From assembly GCF_963082655.1 (NCBI RefSeq), contig NC_081552.1, positions 54,214,286 through 54,278,285 on the forward strand: DNA of 64,000 nt, given 5' to 3'. The notes under the pieces are model-generated. The model was given only the letters and a program-made list of their open reading frames with translations. It ran no database searches and was not told where the DNA came from. Shown piece after piece: positions 33,538 to 46,255 of the stretch; position 1 is the stretch's first letter; the number at the start of each line of letters is the position of its first letter. The stretch is from Stomoxys calcitrans (lineage: Eukaryota; Arthropoda; Insecta; Diptera; Muscidae). A program made the translations under genes and the position numbers.

Positions 33538-34434
33538 TGTGGCGACATTTTATGTCGATCTAACCATGTCCTTCCGTCTGTCTGTCGAAAGCATGCTAAC
33601 TTTCGAAGGAGTAAAGCTAGCTGCTTGAAATTTTGCACAAATACATCTTATTAGTGTAGGTCGGTTGGTATTGTAAATGGGCCATATCGGTCCATGTTTT
33701 GATATAGCTGCCATATAATCCGATCTTAGGTCTTGACTTCTTGAGCCTCTAAAGGGCGCAATTCTTATCCGATTCGAATGAAATTTTGCACGACGTGTTT
33801 TGTCATGCCAACAACTATGCCAAGTATCATTCAAATCGGTTCGTAACCTGATATAGCTGTCATATAAACAGATCTGGGGACTCGATTTCTTAAGCTTCTA
33901 GAGGGCGCAAATCCTATCCGATTTGGCTGAAATTTTGCATGGCGTATTTTATTCTTACTTTCAAAAACTGTGTCAAATAAGGTTCAAATCGGTTCATAAC
34001 CTGATATAGCTGTCATATAAACCGATCTGGGATCTTGACTTCTTAAGCATCTAGAGGTCGCAATTATTATCCGATTTGCCAGTAATTTTGTACGACGGAT
34101 CCTCTCATGACTATCAACATACGTGTTTATTATGGTCTGAATCGGTCTATAGCTCGATACAGCTCCCATATAAATCGATCTCTCTATTTTACTTCTTGAG
34201 CCCCCAAAGGGCGCTATTCTTATTCGAATTGGCTGACATGTTACACAGGTCTCCAACACATAATTTAATTGTGGTCCAAACCGGACCATATCTTGATATC
34301 GCTCTAAGCAAATCTTTTCTTATATCCTGTTTTGCCTAAGAAGAGATGCCGGGAAAAGATTTCGACAAATGCGATCCAAGGTGGAGGGTATATAAGATTC
34401 AGCCCGGCCGAACTTAGCACGCTGTTTCTTGTTT
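33538..34434 (+). mobile_element. HINE-1, extreme 5' end missing
   Basis: Begins at TGGCGACATTTTATGTCGATC, so the TATACCC box and the TATATATTC word are gone. Tract reduced to CCGTCTGTCTGTCG. About four units, then GGTGGAGGGTATATAAG, the CAGCCCGGCCGAAC hairpin and CTGTTTCTTGTTT. Confidence 0.85.
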
Positions 34435-34439
34435 ATTAT

Positions 34440-34825
34440 AACAGCACTACTATATCCATAGTTATATCTAAATAGGGGCTGGTCTCGATCTTATTTTATT
34501 CAGGTCCCGAGAACTCATGTACAAGTAACAGTTTCAGCGTAATCAGGCAATAAATCCGCTTTAAGACCCTAAATTGGAATATCGGTCTATATGGCAGCTA
34601 TATCTAAACATAATCCGATCTGAACCATATTTAGGTCGGATGTCGTGAGACTTGAAACAGCTCACTGTTCCGAATTTCAGCGAAATTGGATAAAAGATAA
34701 AGCTTTCATGGGCGACATACAGTTTATCGGCAGATCGGTCTTTATGACAGCTATATCTAAATATAGTCCGATCTGAACCATATTAAGGTCGGATGTCGGG
34801 AGGCTTAAAACAACTTATGGTGATT
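34440..34825 (-). mobile_element. HINE-4-type tandem units
   Basis: Units carry GGTCGGATGTCGGGAGGCTTA, AAACAACTCACTGTT, and ATCGGCAGATCGGTCTATATG. Two and a half units, no termini. After it, 34826-34910 has a GTTGCACTT... GAATGCTGCCC stretch that recurs around 36555-36720 in reverse. Confidence 0.6.
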
Positions 34826-34910
34826 TCGATTCTGAAAAAAAATGTTACACTAATGTTGCACTTATACGGGACAACATTTTGGGAATGCTGCCCTCTCATA
34901 GTTTTACACT

Positions 34911-36292
34911 TTTTATACCCTTCACCATTAGATGGGGGGTATACTAATTTCGTCATTCTGTTTGCAACTACTCGAAATATTCGTCTGAGACCCCATAAAG
35001 TATATATATTCTTGATCGTCACGACATTTTATGTCGATCTAGCCATGTCCGTCCGTCTGTCCGTCCGTCTGTCCGTCCGTCTGTCCGTCCGTCTGTCCGT
35101 CCGTCTGTCCGTCCGTCCGTCTGTCTGTCGAAAGCACGCTAACTTCCGAAGGAGTAAAGCTAGCCGCTTGAAATTTTGCACAAATACTTCTTGTTAGTGT
35201 AGGTCGGTTGGTATTGTAAATGGACCATATCGGTCCATGTTTTGATATAGCTGCCATATAAACCGATCTTGGGTCTGGACTTCTTCAGCCTCTAGAGTGC
35301 GCAATTCTTATCCGATTTGAATGAATTTTTGCACGACGTGTTTTGTTATGATATCCAACAACTGTGCCAAGTATGGTTCAAATCGGTCCATAACCTGATA
35401 TAGCAGCCATATAAACCGATCTTGGGTCTTGACTTCTTGAGCCTCTAGAGTGCGCAATTCTTATCCGATTGGAATGAAATTTTGCACGACGTGTTTTGCT
35501 ATGATATCCAACAACTGTGTCAAGTATGGTTCAAATCGTTGTATAACCTGATATAGCAGCCATATAAACCGATCTTGGGTCTTGACTTCTTGAGCCTCTA
35601 GAGTGCACAATTCTTATCCGATTGAAATGAAATTTTGCACGACGTGTTTTGTTATTATATACAACACCTGTGCCAAGAATGGTTCAAATCGGTCCATAAC
35701 CGGAAATAGCTGCCATATAAACCGATCTTGGGTCTTGACTTCTTGAGCCTCTAGGGTGCGCAATTCCTATCCGATTAGAATGCAATTTTGCACGACGCGT
35801 TTTGTTATGATAACCAACAACTGTGCCAAGTATAGTTTAAATCGGTCCATAACCTGATATAGCTGCCATATAAACCGATCTTGGGTCTTGACTTCCTGAG
35901 CCTCTAGAGGTCGCAATTATTATCCGATTTGCCTGAAATTTTGTACGAGGGATCCTCTCATGACCATCAACAAACGTGTTTATTATGGTCTGAATCGGTC
36001 TATAGCCCGATACAGATCCCATATAAATCGTTCTCTCTATTTTACTTCGTGAGCCCCAATGGGCGCACTTCTTATACGAATTGGCTGAAATTTTACACAG
36101 GTCTCCAACATATAATTTAATTGTTGTCCGAACCGGACCATATCTTGATATCGTTTTAATAGCAGAGCAACTCTTTTCTTATATCCTTTTTTACCTAAGA
36201 AGAGATGCCGGGAAAAGAACTCGACAAATGCGAACCATGGTGGAGGGTATATAAGATTCGGCCCGGCCGAACTTAGCACGCTTTTACTTGTT
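34911..36292 (+). mobile_element. HINE-1, full length, longest tetranucleotide tract in plus copies
   Basis: Starts TTTTATACCCTTCACCATTAG. The GTCCGTCT tract is about 80 bp (35047-35130) with a regular GTCC-GTCC-GTCT pattern. Six or seven ~155-bp units follow, then GGTGGAGGGTATATAAG, CGGCCCGGCCGAAC and CTTTTACTTGTT. Confidence 0.92.
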
Positions 36293-36724
36293 ACATTTTC
36301 AATCGAACATGTTAATATGCCCGTATATTGTAATTTCAACCAAATAATGCTGTAAAATGTAGCAATGCATCTAATACGCCGTTAGCTAAATAAAACGCGA
36401 TTACTTTTTCCTTTTTTTATGTATTTCTTTTTAATATTTTGCCAAACATTCTACAAATTGTTTTCTTCTTCTTCTTTCCAACCAAAATTTGCTTGAACGG
36501 TGGCATGCACATGAGATGATAGCAGCTGATTTAAAGTGCGGCATTCTCCATCCTAGCATAGCCACGGTGTAGAAAATGCAGCATTTTTTCACTTTCAGTG
36601 GGCAACACCATTACAAACGAACATTTACCCGGTGGTGGGGTTACACTTTTTTGGAGAATCGAACACAAAATTTCGATCTCAGTGCAACATGTCGAAAAAA
36701 TGCTGCACTTTTTTTCACAATCGA
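36293..36724. other. AT-rich spacer with a repeated GCTGCATTT-type segment
   Basis: 36555-36720 has two facing AATGCAGCATTTTTTCACTTT / AATGCTGCACTTTTTTTCAC words and CGAAATCACCAT. The same material appears before the HINE-1 at 34911. It may be part of the HINE-4 element's end region. Otherwise unassigned. Confidence 0.4.
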
Positions 36725-37090
36725 AATCACCATTAATGTTTCAAATTTCAACGAATTCTGGTAACAAATGCAGCTTTTATGGGCTCCAGACCTTTAATCG
36801 TAAGTTCGGTCTATATGACAACTATATCTAAATATAGTCCGATCGGAACCACATTTAGGTCAGATGTCGGGAGGGTAAAACAACTCATTGTTTCAAATTT
36901 CAGCGAAGTCGGTTAATAAATAAAGCTTTTATGGTCTGAACCATATTTAGGTCGAATGTCGGGAGGCTAAAACAACTCATTTTTTTTGAATTTCAGCGAA
37001 ATCGGGTAATCAATAAAGCTTTTCTGGGTTTCAGACCCTTTATCGACAGATCGGTGTATATGGCAGCTATATCCAAATATGGTCCGAATT
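36725..37090 (-). mobile_element. HINE-4-type tandem units
   Basis: Same units as 34440-34825 (TCGGGAGGCTAAAACAACTCA, AATAAAGCTTTTATGG). One unit is shortened, so that GGTCTGAACCATATTT directly follows CTTTTATGG at about 36930. Confidence 0.6.
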
Positions 37091-38856
37091 TGCTCTTTCT
37101 CTCTCTATTTATGCTTGGAATTTTCTAGAAACTTCCATTTTGGCCACGTGTTCTGGCTCTTGTTGTAGACATTCTGAGGGCAAAGAACACATTCTGCAAT
37201 GTTAGTAAGGGAAAATGTTCCCCCATAAGCTGGGATTCACAAACATAAACACCAATACAGTAACATTGAAGTTTTCAATTGTTACACAGACATATATTTT
37301 CTACGTAAAACACGTTCAAAACTTCATTGCCATACATAAGCGAACATGAACATATATAAGGTGGCACTCGTCCCCTAACCCGTCCTTTATTCCCTAAACA
37401 GAACAGCGTCTGTTTGTGATTGTGAGGCATATATGGATGAGAAAACTGAAAACTGTATAAATGAAAACTCTGAAAATTTTGTAAAACGATAACAAAAAAA
37501 AATAAACCCGGCTGTACATAGCAACCAAAGCGAAAGTCTGGAGTTTCTCTATTTACCTGCCTGCAGAGCAAGATTGACAAGAGGGCAAACGCGTCTGGCT
37601 GCCATACCACAGGGAAGGCAGCACTGAAATCCACGATAAATATTTTCATTTCAAAGGATACAGATATTCGACTCATATACCATGATAAAGCATGACATCT
37701 TTATGCTGCGGCGTCAGAGAGTTGGCAGGGCTTTGGTGGGGGCATATAAAATGGAGTTGTGCATTGCATTGGGGCTAGGCCGCTTTAGTGTGGGGAACTA
37801 ACATGACTACTGTCTGGCCCAATAGCGCAGACGCAACAAAATTTTTGTTCATTTTTCATTGCCGCACACCATATGCATACATAACCGTAGTGTTATAGCA
37901 GCCACAGGACATGTAGACAGGATATGTACTGAAGTATGTTGCAGATCGTTTTGACACTAGCACCATACATGCCACTTTATGTAAACTGCACTTAGTAGCC
38001 TGGAAATTGTCATTGTGCTGCTTATTTAAATGAACTTCGGTTCGGTTTTGTAACCCAAACCCAACGCAAAAAAAGTGAAAAAGTTCTGAAAATGGAATTT
38101 GGTTTTGCAGCAGTCATCAACGAAAAGGGTGTGAATGGGTCATCGGCTAGTAGACAGACAGATAGACACATGGAAAATGAAGCCCTGCTTATTTATATGC
38201 TCGACAAAAAAAAGAAACCAAAGGGGAAGCATAAAATTCGCATTGTTACACAAAATTCACAATATTTTATTCAAGCCTTTCTACCCCACAGAAATTAAAC
38301 CAAAAATAAATTTTGAAAACTCCCCTGTTTTTACCCCCCAAAAACCCAACTAACTTTTGTAATATCGATACTGTTGTTGTTGTTGTCTTTTCAAAGGGTA
38401 TGTTAATTTAAACTCACCTCATACTACTAGAACCTTTTTGTTATTATTATCCTTGGAACCATTGGTTTTGGTTTGTTTGGATATGGTCTGTTGGTCAGTA
38501 TAGCAAAATAGTTTCGCTTTCGTTACAATGTGGATTAATAATAACCCAAATTTAATTTAGCTGCAACATTTGTAATGCTGTGTGCCACAAGGCAAAATCA
38601 AAAATGGAGTTTTTTTTTTAATAAAACTAAGCCAAAAATGTAAAACTAAGCCATATATCCCAGAGAGGGAGTAAAAACTTCATACCGTACTTTTGTTCCC
38701 TTCGTCGCCCCCAAATCTATACCCGGTTGTTCTTTAAACGACAGTTTTCTTTGAATCTCCCTAAGAATTCGATTTCTCTTAAAACTCGGTTTTTACTTTA
38801 ACAAATTAATAGAAAAATGTCCAAAAATAAAGTTATCATAAGAAAAATTTATAAAA
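37091..38856. other. Low-repeat region, no supported gene
   Basis: No element ends or family words. Open frames reach 133 codons (37275-37676, minus) with no recognisable domain. A GTTGTTGTTGTTGTC patch is at 38372-38387. Possibly non-coding host sequence. Confidence 0.5.
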
Positions 38857-40237
38857 AACAAGTAAAAGCGTGCTAAGTTCGGCCGGGCCGAATCTTATAT
38901 ACCCTCCACCATGGATCGCATTTGTCGAGTTCTTTTCCCGGCATCTCTCCTTAGGCAAAAAAAGGATATAAGAAAAGATTTGCTCTGCTATTAGAGCGAT
39001 ATCAAGATATGGTCCGGTTTGGACCACAATTAAATTATATGTTGGAGACGTGTGTAAAATGTCAGCCAATTCGAATAAGAATTGCGCCCTTTGTGGGCTC
39101 AAGAAGTAAAATAGAGAGATCGATTTATATGGGAGCTGTATCGGGCTATATACCGATTCAGACCATAATTAACACGTATGTTAGTGGTCATGAGAGAATC
39201 CGTCGTACAAAATTTCAGGCAAATCGCATAATAATTGCGACCTCTAGAGGCTCAAGAAGTCAAGATCCCAGATCGGTTTACATGGGAGCTATATCAGGTT
39301 ATGAACCGATTTGAACCATATTTGGCACAGTTGTTGGATATCATAACAAAATACTACGTGCCAAAATTCATTCAAATTGGATAAGAATTGCACCCTCTAG
39401 AGGCTCAAGAAGTCAAGACCCAAGATCGGTTTATATGACAGCTATATAAGGTTATGGACCGATTTGAACCATACTTAGCACAGTTGTTGAATATCGTAAC
39501 AAAACACGTGGTGCAAAATTTCATTTCAATCGGATAAGAATTGCGCGCTCTAGAGGCTCAAGAAGTCAAAACCCCAGATCGGTGTGTATGGCAACTATAT
39601 CAGGATATGGACCGATTTGAACCATACTTGGCACAGTTGTTGGATATCGTAACAAAACACGTCGTGCAAAATTTCATCCCAATCGGTTAAGAATTGCGCA
39701 CTCTAGAGGCTCAAGAAGTCAAGACCCAAGATCGGTTTATATGGCAGCTATATCAGGTTATAGACCGATTTGAACCATACTTGGCACAGTTGTTGGATGT
39801 CATAACAAAACACGTCGTGCAAAATTTCATCCCAATCGGATAAGAGTTGCGCACTCTAGAGGCTCTAGAAGTCAAGACCCAAGATCGGTTTATATGGCAG
39901 CTATATCAAAACATGGACCGATATGGCCCATTTACAATACCAACCGACCTACACTAATAAGAAGTATTTATGCAAAATTTCAAGCGGCTAGCTTTACTCC
40001 TTCGGAAGTTAGCGTGCTTTCGACAGACAGACGGACGGACGGACGGACAGACGGACGGACGGACGGACGGACGGACGGACGGACGGACAGACGGACGGAC
40101 ATGGCTAGATCGGCATAAAATTTCACGACGATCAAGAATATATATACTTTATGGGGTCTCAGACGAATATTTCGAGTAGTTACAATCAGAATGACGAAAT
40201 TAGTATACCCCCCATCTTATGGTGGAGGGTATAAAAA
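38857..40237 (-). mobile_element. HINE-1, full length, upstream member of a tandem pair
   Basis: 3' end ACAAGTAAAAGCGTGCTAAG and perfect GGCCGGGCC hairpin at the left. Six or seven units. GGAC tract of about 80 bp (40023-40100). 5' end TATACCCCCCATCTTATGG then GGTGGAGGGTATAAAA. It is followed with no gap by another HINE-1 in the same orientation. Confidence 0.93.
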
Positions 40238-41304
40238 AACAAGTAAAAGCGTGCTAAGTTCGGCCGGGCCGAATCTTATATACCCTCCACCATGGATCGC
40301 ATTTGTCGAGTTCTTTTCCCGGCATCTCTTCTTGGGCAAAAAAAAAAGGATATAAGAAAAGATTTGCTCTTCTATTAGAGCGATATCAAGATATGGTCCG
40401 GTTTGGACCACAATTAAATTATATGTTGGAGACCTGTGTAAAATGTCAGCCACTTCGTATAAGTATTGCACCCTTTGGGAACTCAAGAAGTAAAATAGAG
40501 AGATCGGTTTATATGGGAGCTGTATCGGGCTATAGACCGATTCAGACCATAATAAACACGTATGTTGATGGTCACGAGAGAATCCGTCGTACAATATTTC
40601 AGACAAATCGGATAATAATTGCGACCTCTAGAGGCTCAAGAAGTCAAGATCCCAGATCGGTTTATATGACAGCTATATCAGGTTATGAACCGATTTGAAC
40701 CATACTTGGCACAGTTGTTGGATATCATAACAAAACACGTCGTGCAAAATTTCATTCTAATCGGATAAGAATTGCGCACTCTAGAGGCTCAAGAAGTCAA
40801 GACCCAAGATCGGTTTATATGGCAGCTATATCAGGTTATGAACCGATTTGAACCATACTTGGCACAGTTGTTGGATATCATAACAAAACACGTCGTGCAA
40901 AATTTCATTCCAATCGGATAAGAATTACGCACTCTAGAGGCTCAAGAACTCAAGACCCAAGATCGGTTTATATGGCAGCTATATCAGGGTATGAACCGAT
41001 TTGAACCATACTTGGCACAGTTGTTGGATATCATAACAAAACACGTGCAAAATTTCATTCCAATCGGATAAGAATTGCGCACTCTAGAAGCTCAAGAAGT
41101 CAAGACCCAAGCGGCTAGCTTTACTCCTTCGGAAGTTAGCGTGCTTTCGACAGACAGACGGACGGACGGACAGACGGACGGACATGGCTAGATCGACATA
41201 AAATTTCACAACGATCAAGAATATATATACTTTATGGGGTCTCAGACGAATATTTCGAGTAGTTACAAACAGAATGACGAAATTAGTATACCCTTCATCT
41301 TATG
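40238..41304 (-). mobile_element. HINE-1, tandem partner, internally deleted
   Basis: Starts AACAAGTAAAAGCG directly after the A-run of the previous copy. At 41100-41115 the text jumps from GTCAAGACCCAAG to GCGGCTAGC, removing the segment that normally lies between the last unit and the tract. The 5' end stops at CCCTTCATCTTATG, without the final GGTGGAGGGTATA. Confidence 0.88.
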
Positions 41305-42271
41305 TCAAACCAGCAAAAATTAACAGAACGAGGATAATCGAGAGACCGGCTTATATGGGAGACATGTCAGGACCGTACTTGACGCAGTTGTCGATAGCCG
41401 TAATATAACACCGCATTCAAAATTTCAGCCAAATCGGATACACATTGCGGCCTGTGTGGACTCAAGAAGTAAAATAGGCAGTTCGGTTTATGTGGGTGCT
41501 GTACCAAGTTATAGACCGATTTGAACTTCACTAAGTACAGTTGGTGAAAAATTTCAGCCAAATCGGACAAACATTGCGGCTTGTAAGATATCAATAAATC
41601 AAATCGGGAGATCGGTTTATATGGGAGCTAAATGAGGTCTTAGAGCGATTTGTACCATGCTTGGACAGTTGTAAGAAGCCAAAACAAAACACTATCTGCA
41701 AAGCTTTAGCTAAATCGGGCAAAAATTGCGGCTTCCAGGGGATCAGGATGTCAAATCGTGAGATCATTTTATATGGGAGCTGTATCAGGTTATAGAGCGA
41801 TTTGGACCGTACTTGTCGCAGTTATTGATCGGGAAATCGGTTTATATGAGAGTTATATCCAAATCTGAAGCAGTGAGTTGGACTAGATTTCCCTTTGGCC
41901 GATCCAAATTTGGTCCAAATCGGACCACACTTTGATATACATTTTAAACGTGGAGTTGCACTACGTCACCCCATATCCGAACCACTTATGGCCAATATCA
42001 GGCATATTTTGATATAGCTGCTACATGGACCGAACTGCAGATCTGGGACTTTAAGCCATGATATCGTCATTTATTACCTGATTTCCTTGAAGTTTTAAAC
42101 TGTGACTTATGTAAATTTCTCGGTAGCTGCACCAAATATGATTTAAACCGGCCCATACTTGGACATTAATAGATATATAGTGGGTTTATAATAAAAGAGG
42201 ATAATAAATATATCCATAGTGGTGGGTATCTAAAGTTCGGCACGGCAGAACTTAATGCGTCATTACATGTT
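41305..42271. mobile_element. HINE mosaic, orientation switch inside
   Basis: 41330-41850 holds minus-oriented units of the GCAGCTTCC/GGGGATCA variant. From about 41860 the words are plus oriented (GGTCCAAATCGGACCACAC, ATTTTGATATAGCTGC) and end at a HINE-2-like 3' end, GGTGGGTATCTAAAG, GTTCGGCACGGCAGAAC, TTAATGCGTCATTACATGTTT. Confidence 0.6.
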
Positions 42272-43662
42272 TTCTATACCCACTACTACAGCATAGGGGG
42301 TATATTCATTTCGCCATTCCGTTTGCAACGCATCGAAATATCCCCTTTTATGACCCTACAAAGTATATATACTTCTGTTCGTCGTAAAATTGTAAGACGA
42401 TTTAACGATGTCTTCGTGTCTATCCATCTGTCTGTCAGTTGTAATCACGCTACAGTCTTTAAAACTTGAGATATTGAATTGAAATTTTGCACAAAATCGT
42501 GTTTCTTCTATACGCAGGTTCTCATGAATGGGCCAAATCGGACTATATTTGGATATAGGTACCATATAGACAGATCAGGCGATATAGGGTCTTAAGAACG
42601 TAAAAGTCGCATTTTTTTTTTGCTGAAATTTGAAACAGGATGTTGTACTAGGGTCCCCAATATTCAAACTGAATAAAGCCCATATCAGACCATATGTAGA
42701 TATAGCTGCCATATAGTCGATCTATATGCCGGTTTAGGGTTTTGAGCCCGTAACAGGCACTTTTACTATTCGATTTCGATTAAATTCGAAACAGTGAGAT
42801 GTTCTTAGCCTCCCGACATCCGACTCAAACATGGTTCAGATTGAACCATATTTAAATATAGCTGTCATATAGACCGTTCTGCTGATTTGGGGTTTTAAGC
42901 ACATAAAATCCGCAGTTATTATCCGATTTCGCTGAAATTTAAATAGTGAGTTGATAAAAGCCTCCCGATATCCGACTCAAATATGGTTCAGATCGGTCTA
43001 TATTCAGATATATCTGTCATATGGAGCGATTAGCTGATAAATGGTATTGAGCCCATGAAACCTGCATTTATTTATAACGCGATTTCTCTGAGTTTTGATG
43101 CAGATCATCTGTGAACCATATTTGGGTCGGATGTAGGGAGACTTAAAAAACTCTCTGTTCAATTGATATCGATAATCGGGTAAGGAAAGTAGCTTTTATG
43201 GGTTTCAGATCCTTAATCGGCAGATCGGTTTGTATGGCAGTTATTTCCAAATATGGTCTGATCTCGACTATATTTGGGTCGGATGTCGGGAGGCTTAAAA
43301 AACTCACTGTTTAAATTTTTATCGGAAATCGGGTATTAAATGCAATTCTTTTATGGACCGGTCTATATGGGAGCTTTATCCAAATATGGTCAGATTTGGC
43401 CCGTTCAAGAAATTAGTCTGTGTGAAACTAAAACAAGTGTCTGTGCCAAATTTCAGCTCAATATCTCAATTTTTGAAGGCTGTAGAGTGATTGCAACAGA
43501 CGGACGGACACACGCACGACCATCGTTTTATCGCCTTAAAATTGTACGACGATCCGGAGTATATATATTTTTTGTAGGGTCGGAAATGGAAATTTCGATG
43601 TGGTGCAAACGGAATGACTAAATGAATATACCCTCTATCCTATGGGGCTAGGTGTAAAAAAA
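42272..43662. mobile_element. HINE element with 5' ends at both sides (inverted dimer)
   Basis: Left: TTTCTATACCCACTACTAC, TATATTCATTTCGCCATTCCG, CCTACAAAGTATATATAC, CCATCTGTCTGTCAG, CACGCTACAGTC. Right, read on the minus strand: TTACACCTAGCCCCATAGG, TATATTCATTTAGTCATTCCG, CCTACAAAAAATATATATAC, GTCCGTCCGTCTG, CACTCTACAGCC. Both halves run inward through HINE-4-type units and meet near 43105. No 3' hairpin anywhere inside. Confidence 0.8.
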
Positions 43663-44487
43663 GTAAATAAAATTTAATGAAAGGCAAAAGTCGGGCGGGA
43701 CCGACTATACCCTACACCACCGAGAATATGTACTACTCTCAATACATGGAACCTATGATTAAATCTTATCAGACAATAATTTTGCATATGTATTGATATA
43801 TTGAATAGAACCACAGTCTTAAAAGGACATATCGGATGAAAGATATATATGGGAGCTATATCTAAATCTGAGCCGATTTTGATATAATTTTTCACACGTA
43901 CTGGGACTTTAAAGAAAACACTTCATGCAAAATTTTGTAAAGATCGGACCAAAATTGTGGCTTCTACACTCTTAAAATGCCATATCGGATGAAAGATATG
44001 TATGGAAGCTATATCTAAATTTGAACCGATTTTCATGAAGTTTTTGCACACGTATTAGGGCGTCAAATATAAGATCTCAAACAAAATTTTGTAAAAATCG
44101 GATCAACACTGTGGCTTCTACAGCCTTAAAGGCCATATCGGATGAAAGTTAGATATGGGAGCTATATCTAAATCTGAACCGATATTAATGTAATTTTGTA
44201 CACAAATTAGGACATCATTTAAAACAGCTCATGCAAAATTTTTTAAAGATCGGAGCAAAATTGTGGCTGGTACAACCATAAAATTTCATATCGCATGAAA
44301 GTTAGATATGGGAGCTATATCTAAATCTTATCCGATTTTAATGAAACTCTGCACACATATGAGGACGTTATAAAAAACACCCAATGTCAAATTCTGTAAA
44401 GATCGGACTCAATTTGTGGCTTCTATAGCCTTTAAAGTCTACATCGGATGAAAGATAAATATGGAAGCTATATCTTAATCTTAACCG

Positions 44488-45675
44488 AGTAAAAGCGTGC
44501 TAAGTTCGGCCGGGCCGAATCTTATATACCCTCCACCATGGATCGCATTTGTCGAGTTCTTTTCCCGGCATCTCTTCTTTGGCAAAAAAAAAAGGATATA
44601 AGAAAAGATTTGCTCTGCTATTAGAGCGATATTAAGATATGGTCCGCTTTGGACCACAATTAAATTATATTTATGTTGGAGACCTGTGTAAAATGTCAGC
44701 CAATTCGAATAAGAATTGCGCTCTTTGTGGGCTCAAGAAGTAAAATAGAGAGATCGATTTATATGGGAGCTGTATCAGGCTATAGACCGATTCAGACCAT
44801 AAAAAACACGTATGTTGCTAGTCATGAGAGAATGCGTCGTACAAAATTTCAGGCAAATCGGATAATAATTGCGCCCTCTAGAGGCTCAAGAACTCAAGAC
44901 CCAAGATCGGTTTATATGACAGCTATATCAGGTTATGGACCGATTTGAACCATACTTGACGCAGTTGTTGGATATCATAACAAAACACGTCGTGCAAAAT
45001 TTCATCCCAATCGGATAAGAATTGCGCACTCTAGAGGCTCAAGAAGTCAAGACCCAAGATCGGTTTATATGGCAGCTACATCAGGTTATAGACCGATTTT
45101 AACCATACTTGGCACAATTGTTGGATATCATAGCAAAACACGTCGTGCAAAATTTCATTCTGATCGGATAAGAATTGCGCACGCTAGAGGCTCAAGAAGT
45201 CAAGACCCAAGATCGGTTTATATGGCAGCTATATCAGGTTATGGACCGATTTAAACCATACTTGGCACAGTTGTTGGATAACATAACAAAACACGTCGTG
45301 CAAAATTTCATCCCAATCGGATAAGAATTGCGCACTCTAGAGGCTCAAGAAGTCAAGACCCAAGATCGGTTTATATGGCAGCTATATCAAAACATGGACC
45401 GATATGGCCCATTTACAATACCAACCGACCTACACTAATAAGAAGTATTTGTGCAAAATTTCAAGCGGCTAGCTTTACTCCTTCGGAAGTTAGCATGCTT
45501 TCGACAGACAGACGGACGGACGGACGAACAGACGGACATGGCTAGATCGACATAAAATTTCAAGACGATCAAGAATATATATACTTTATAGGGTCTCAGA
45601 CGAATATTTCGAGTAGTTACAATCAGAATGACGAAATTAGTATACCCCCCATCTTATGGTGGAGGGTATAATAAA
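44488..45675 (-). mobile_element. HINE-1 inserted in HINE-3
   Basis: 3' end AGTAAAAGCGTGCTAAG with perfect GGCCGGGCC hairpin, five or six units, short GGAC tract with one GAAC variant (45510-45535), 5' end TATACCCCCCATCTTATGG then GGTGGAGGGTATAAT. The outermost ACAAG of the 3' end is not visible at the junction. Confidence 0.9.
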
Positions 45676-45689
45676 TAACATGTACACGT

Positions 45690-45988
45690 TGGAGGCCACC
45701 TTACAGGTTAGCATGTCCGCCTATGACGCTGAATTCCTGGGTTCGAATTCTGGCGAGACCATCAGAAAAAAATTTCAGAGGTGGTTTTCCCCTCCTAATG
45801 CTTGCAATATTTGTGAGGTACTATGCCATGTAAAACTTCTCTCCAAAGAGGTGTCGCCGATCGGACTCGGCTATAAAAAGGAGGTCTCTTGTCATTGAGC
45901 TTAAACTTGAATCGGACTGCACTCATTGATATGTGAAAAGTTTGCCCCTGTTCCTTAGTGGAATGTTCATGTGCAAAATTTGCATTTT
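45690..45988 (+). mobile_element. tRNA-derived SINE with target duplication
   Basis: The head resembles a tRNA gene: GGTTAGCATGTCCGCC and a B box GGTTCGAATTC (45740-45750). A non-tRNA body follows (GAGGTACTATGCCATGTAAA, CAAAGAGGTGTCG, GACTCGGCTATAAAAAGG) and an AT-poor tail to TTTGCATTTT. TACACGT flanks it on both sides (45683-45689 and 45989-45995), a clean 7-bp duplication inside HINE-3. The A box region is shortened and about 14 bp after GTGTCG are missing, so this copy is probably not transcribed well. Confidence 0.88.
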
Positions 45989-46255
45989 TACACGTACCCT
46001 TTAAATGGAAATGGGAGCTATATCTTTTCTGAACCGAATTTAATGGACTTCGGTGTATGGGAGCTATATCTAGAGGAAAGAATTATGCAAATTTTTGGGA
46101 AGATTGATCAGTAAATGCTCCTGCAGTTACTCTAGAAGTAATAATCTTCCTATCAAATTTCGCGTGAATCGGCTAACAAGTGACGATATTACTGCGATAT
46201 TAGTCCAAATCGGAAGAAAATACATATAGGAGCTATATCCAAATCTGAAGCGATT

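Noticed and set aside
45690..45760. tRNA gene
   Set aside because: Only the head is tRNA-like; no complete cloverleaf or acceptor stem, and it continues into a SINE body with a target duplication.
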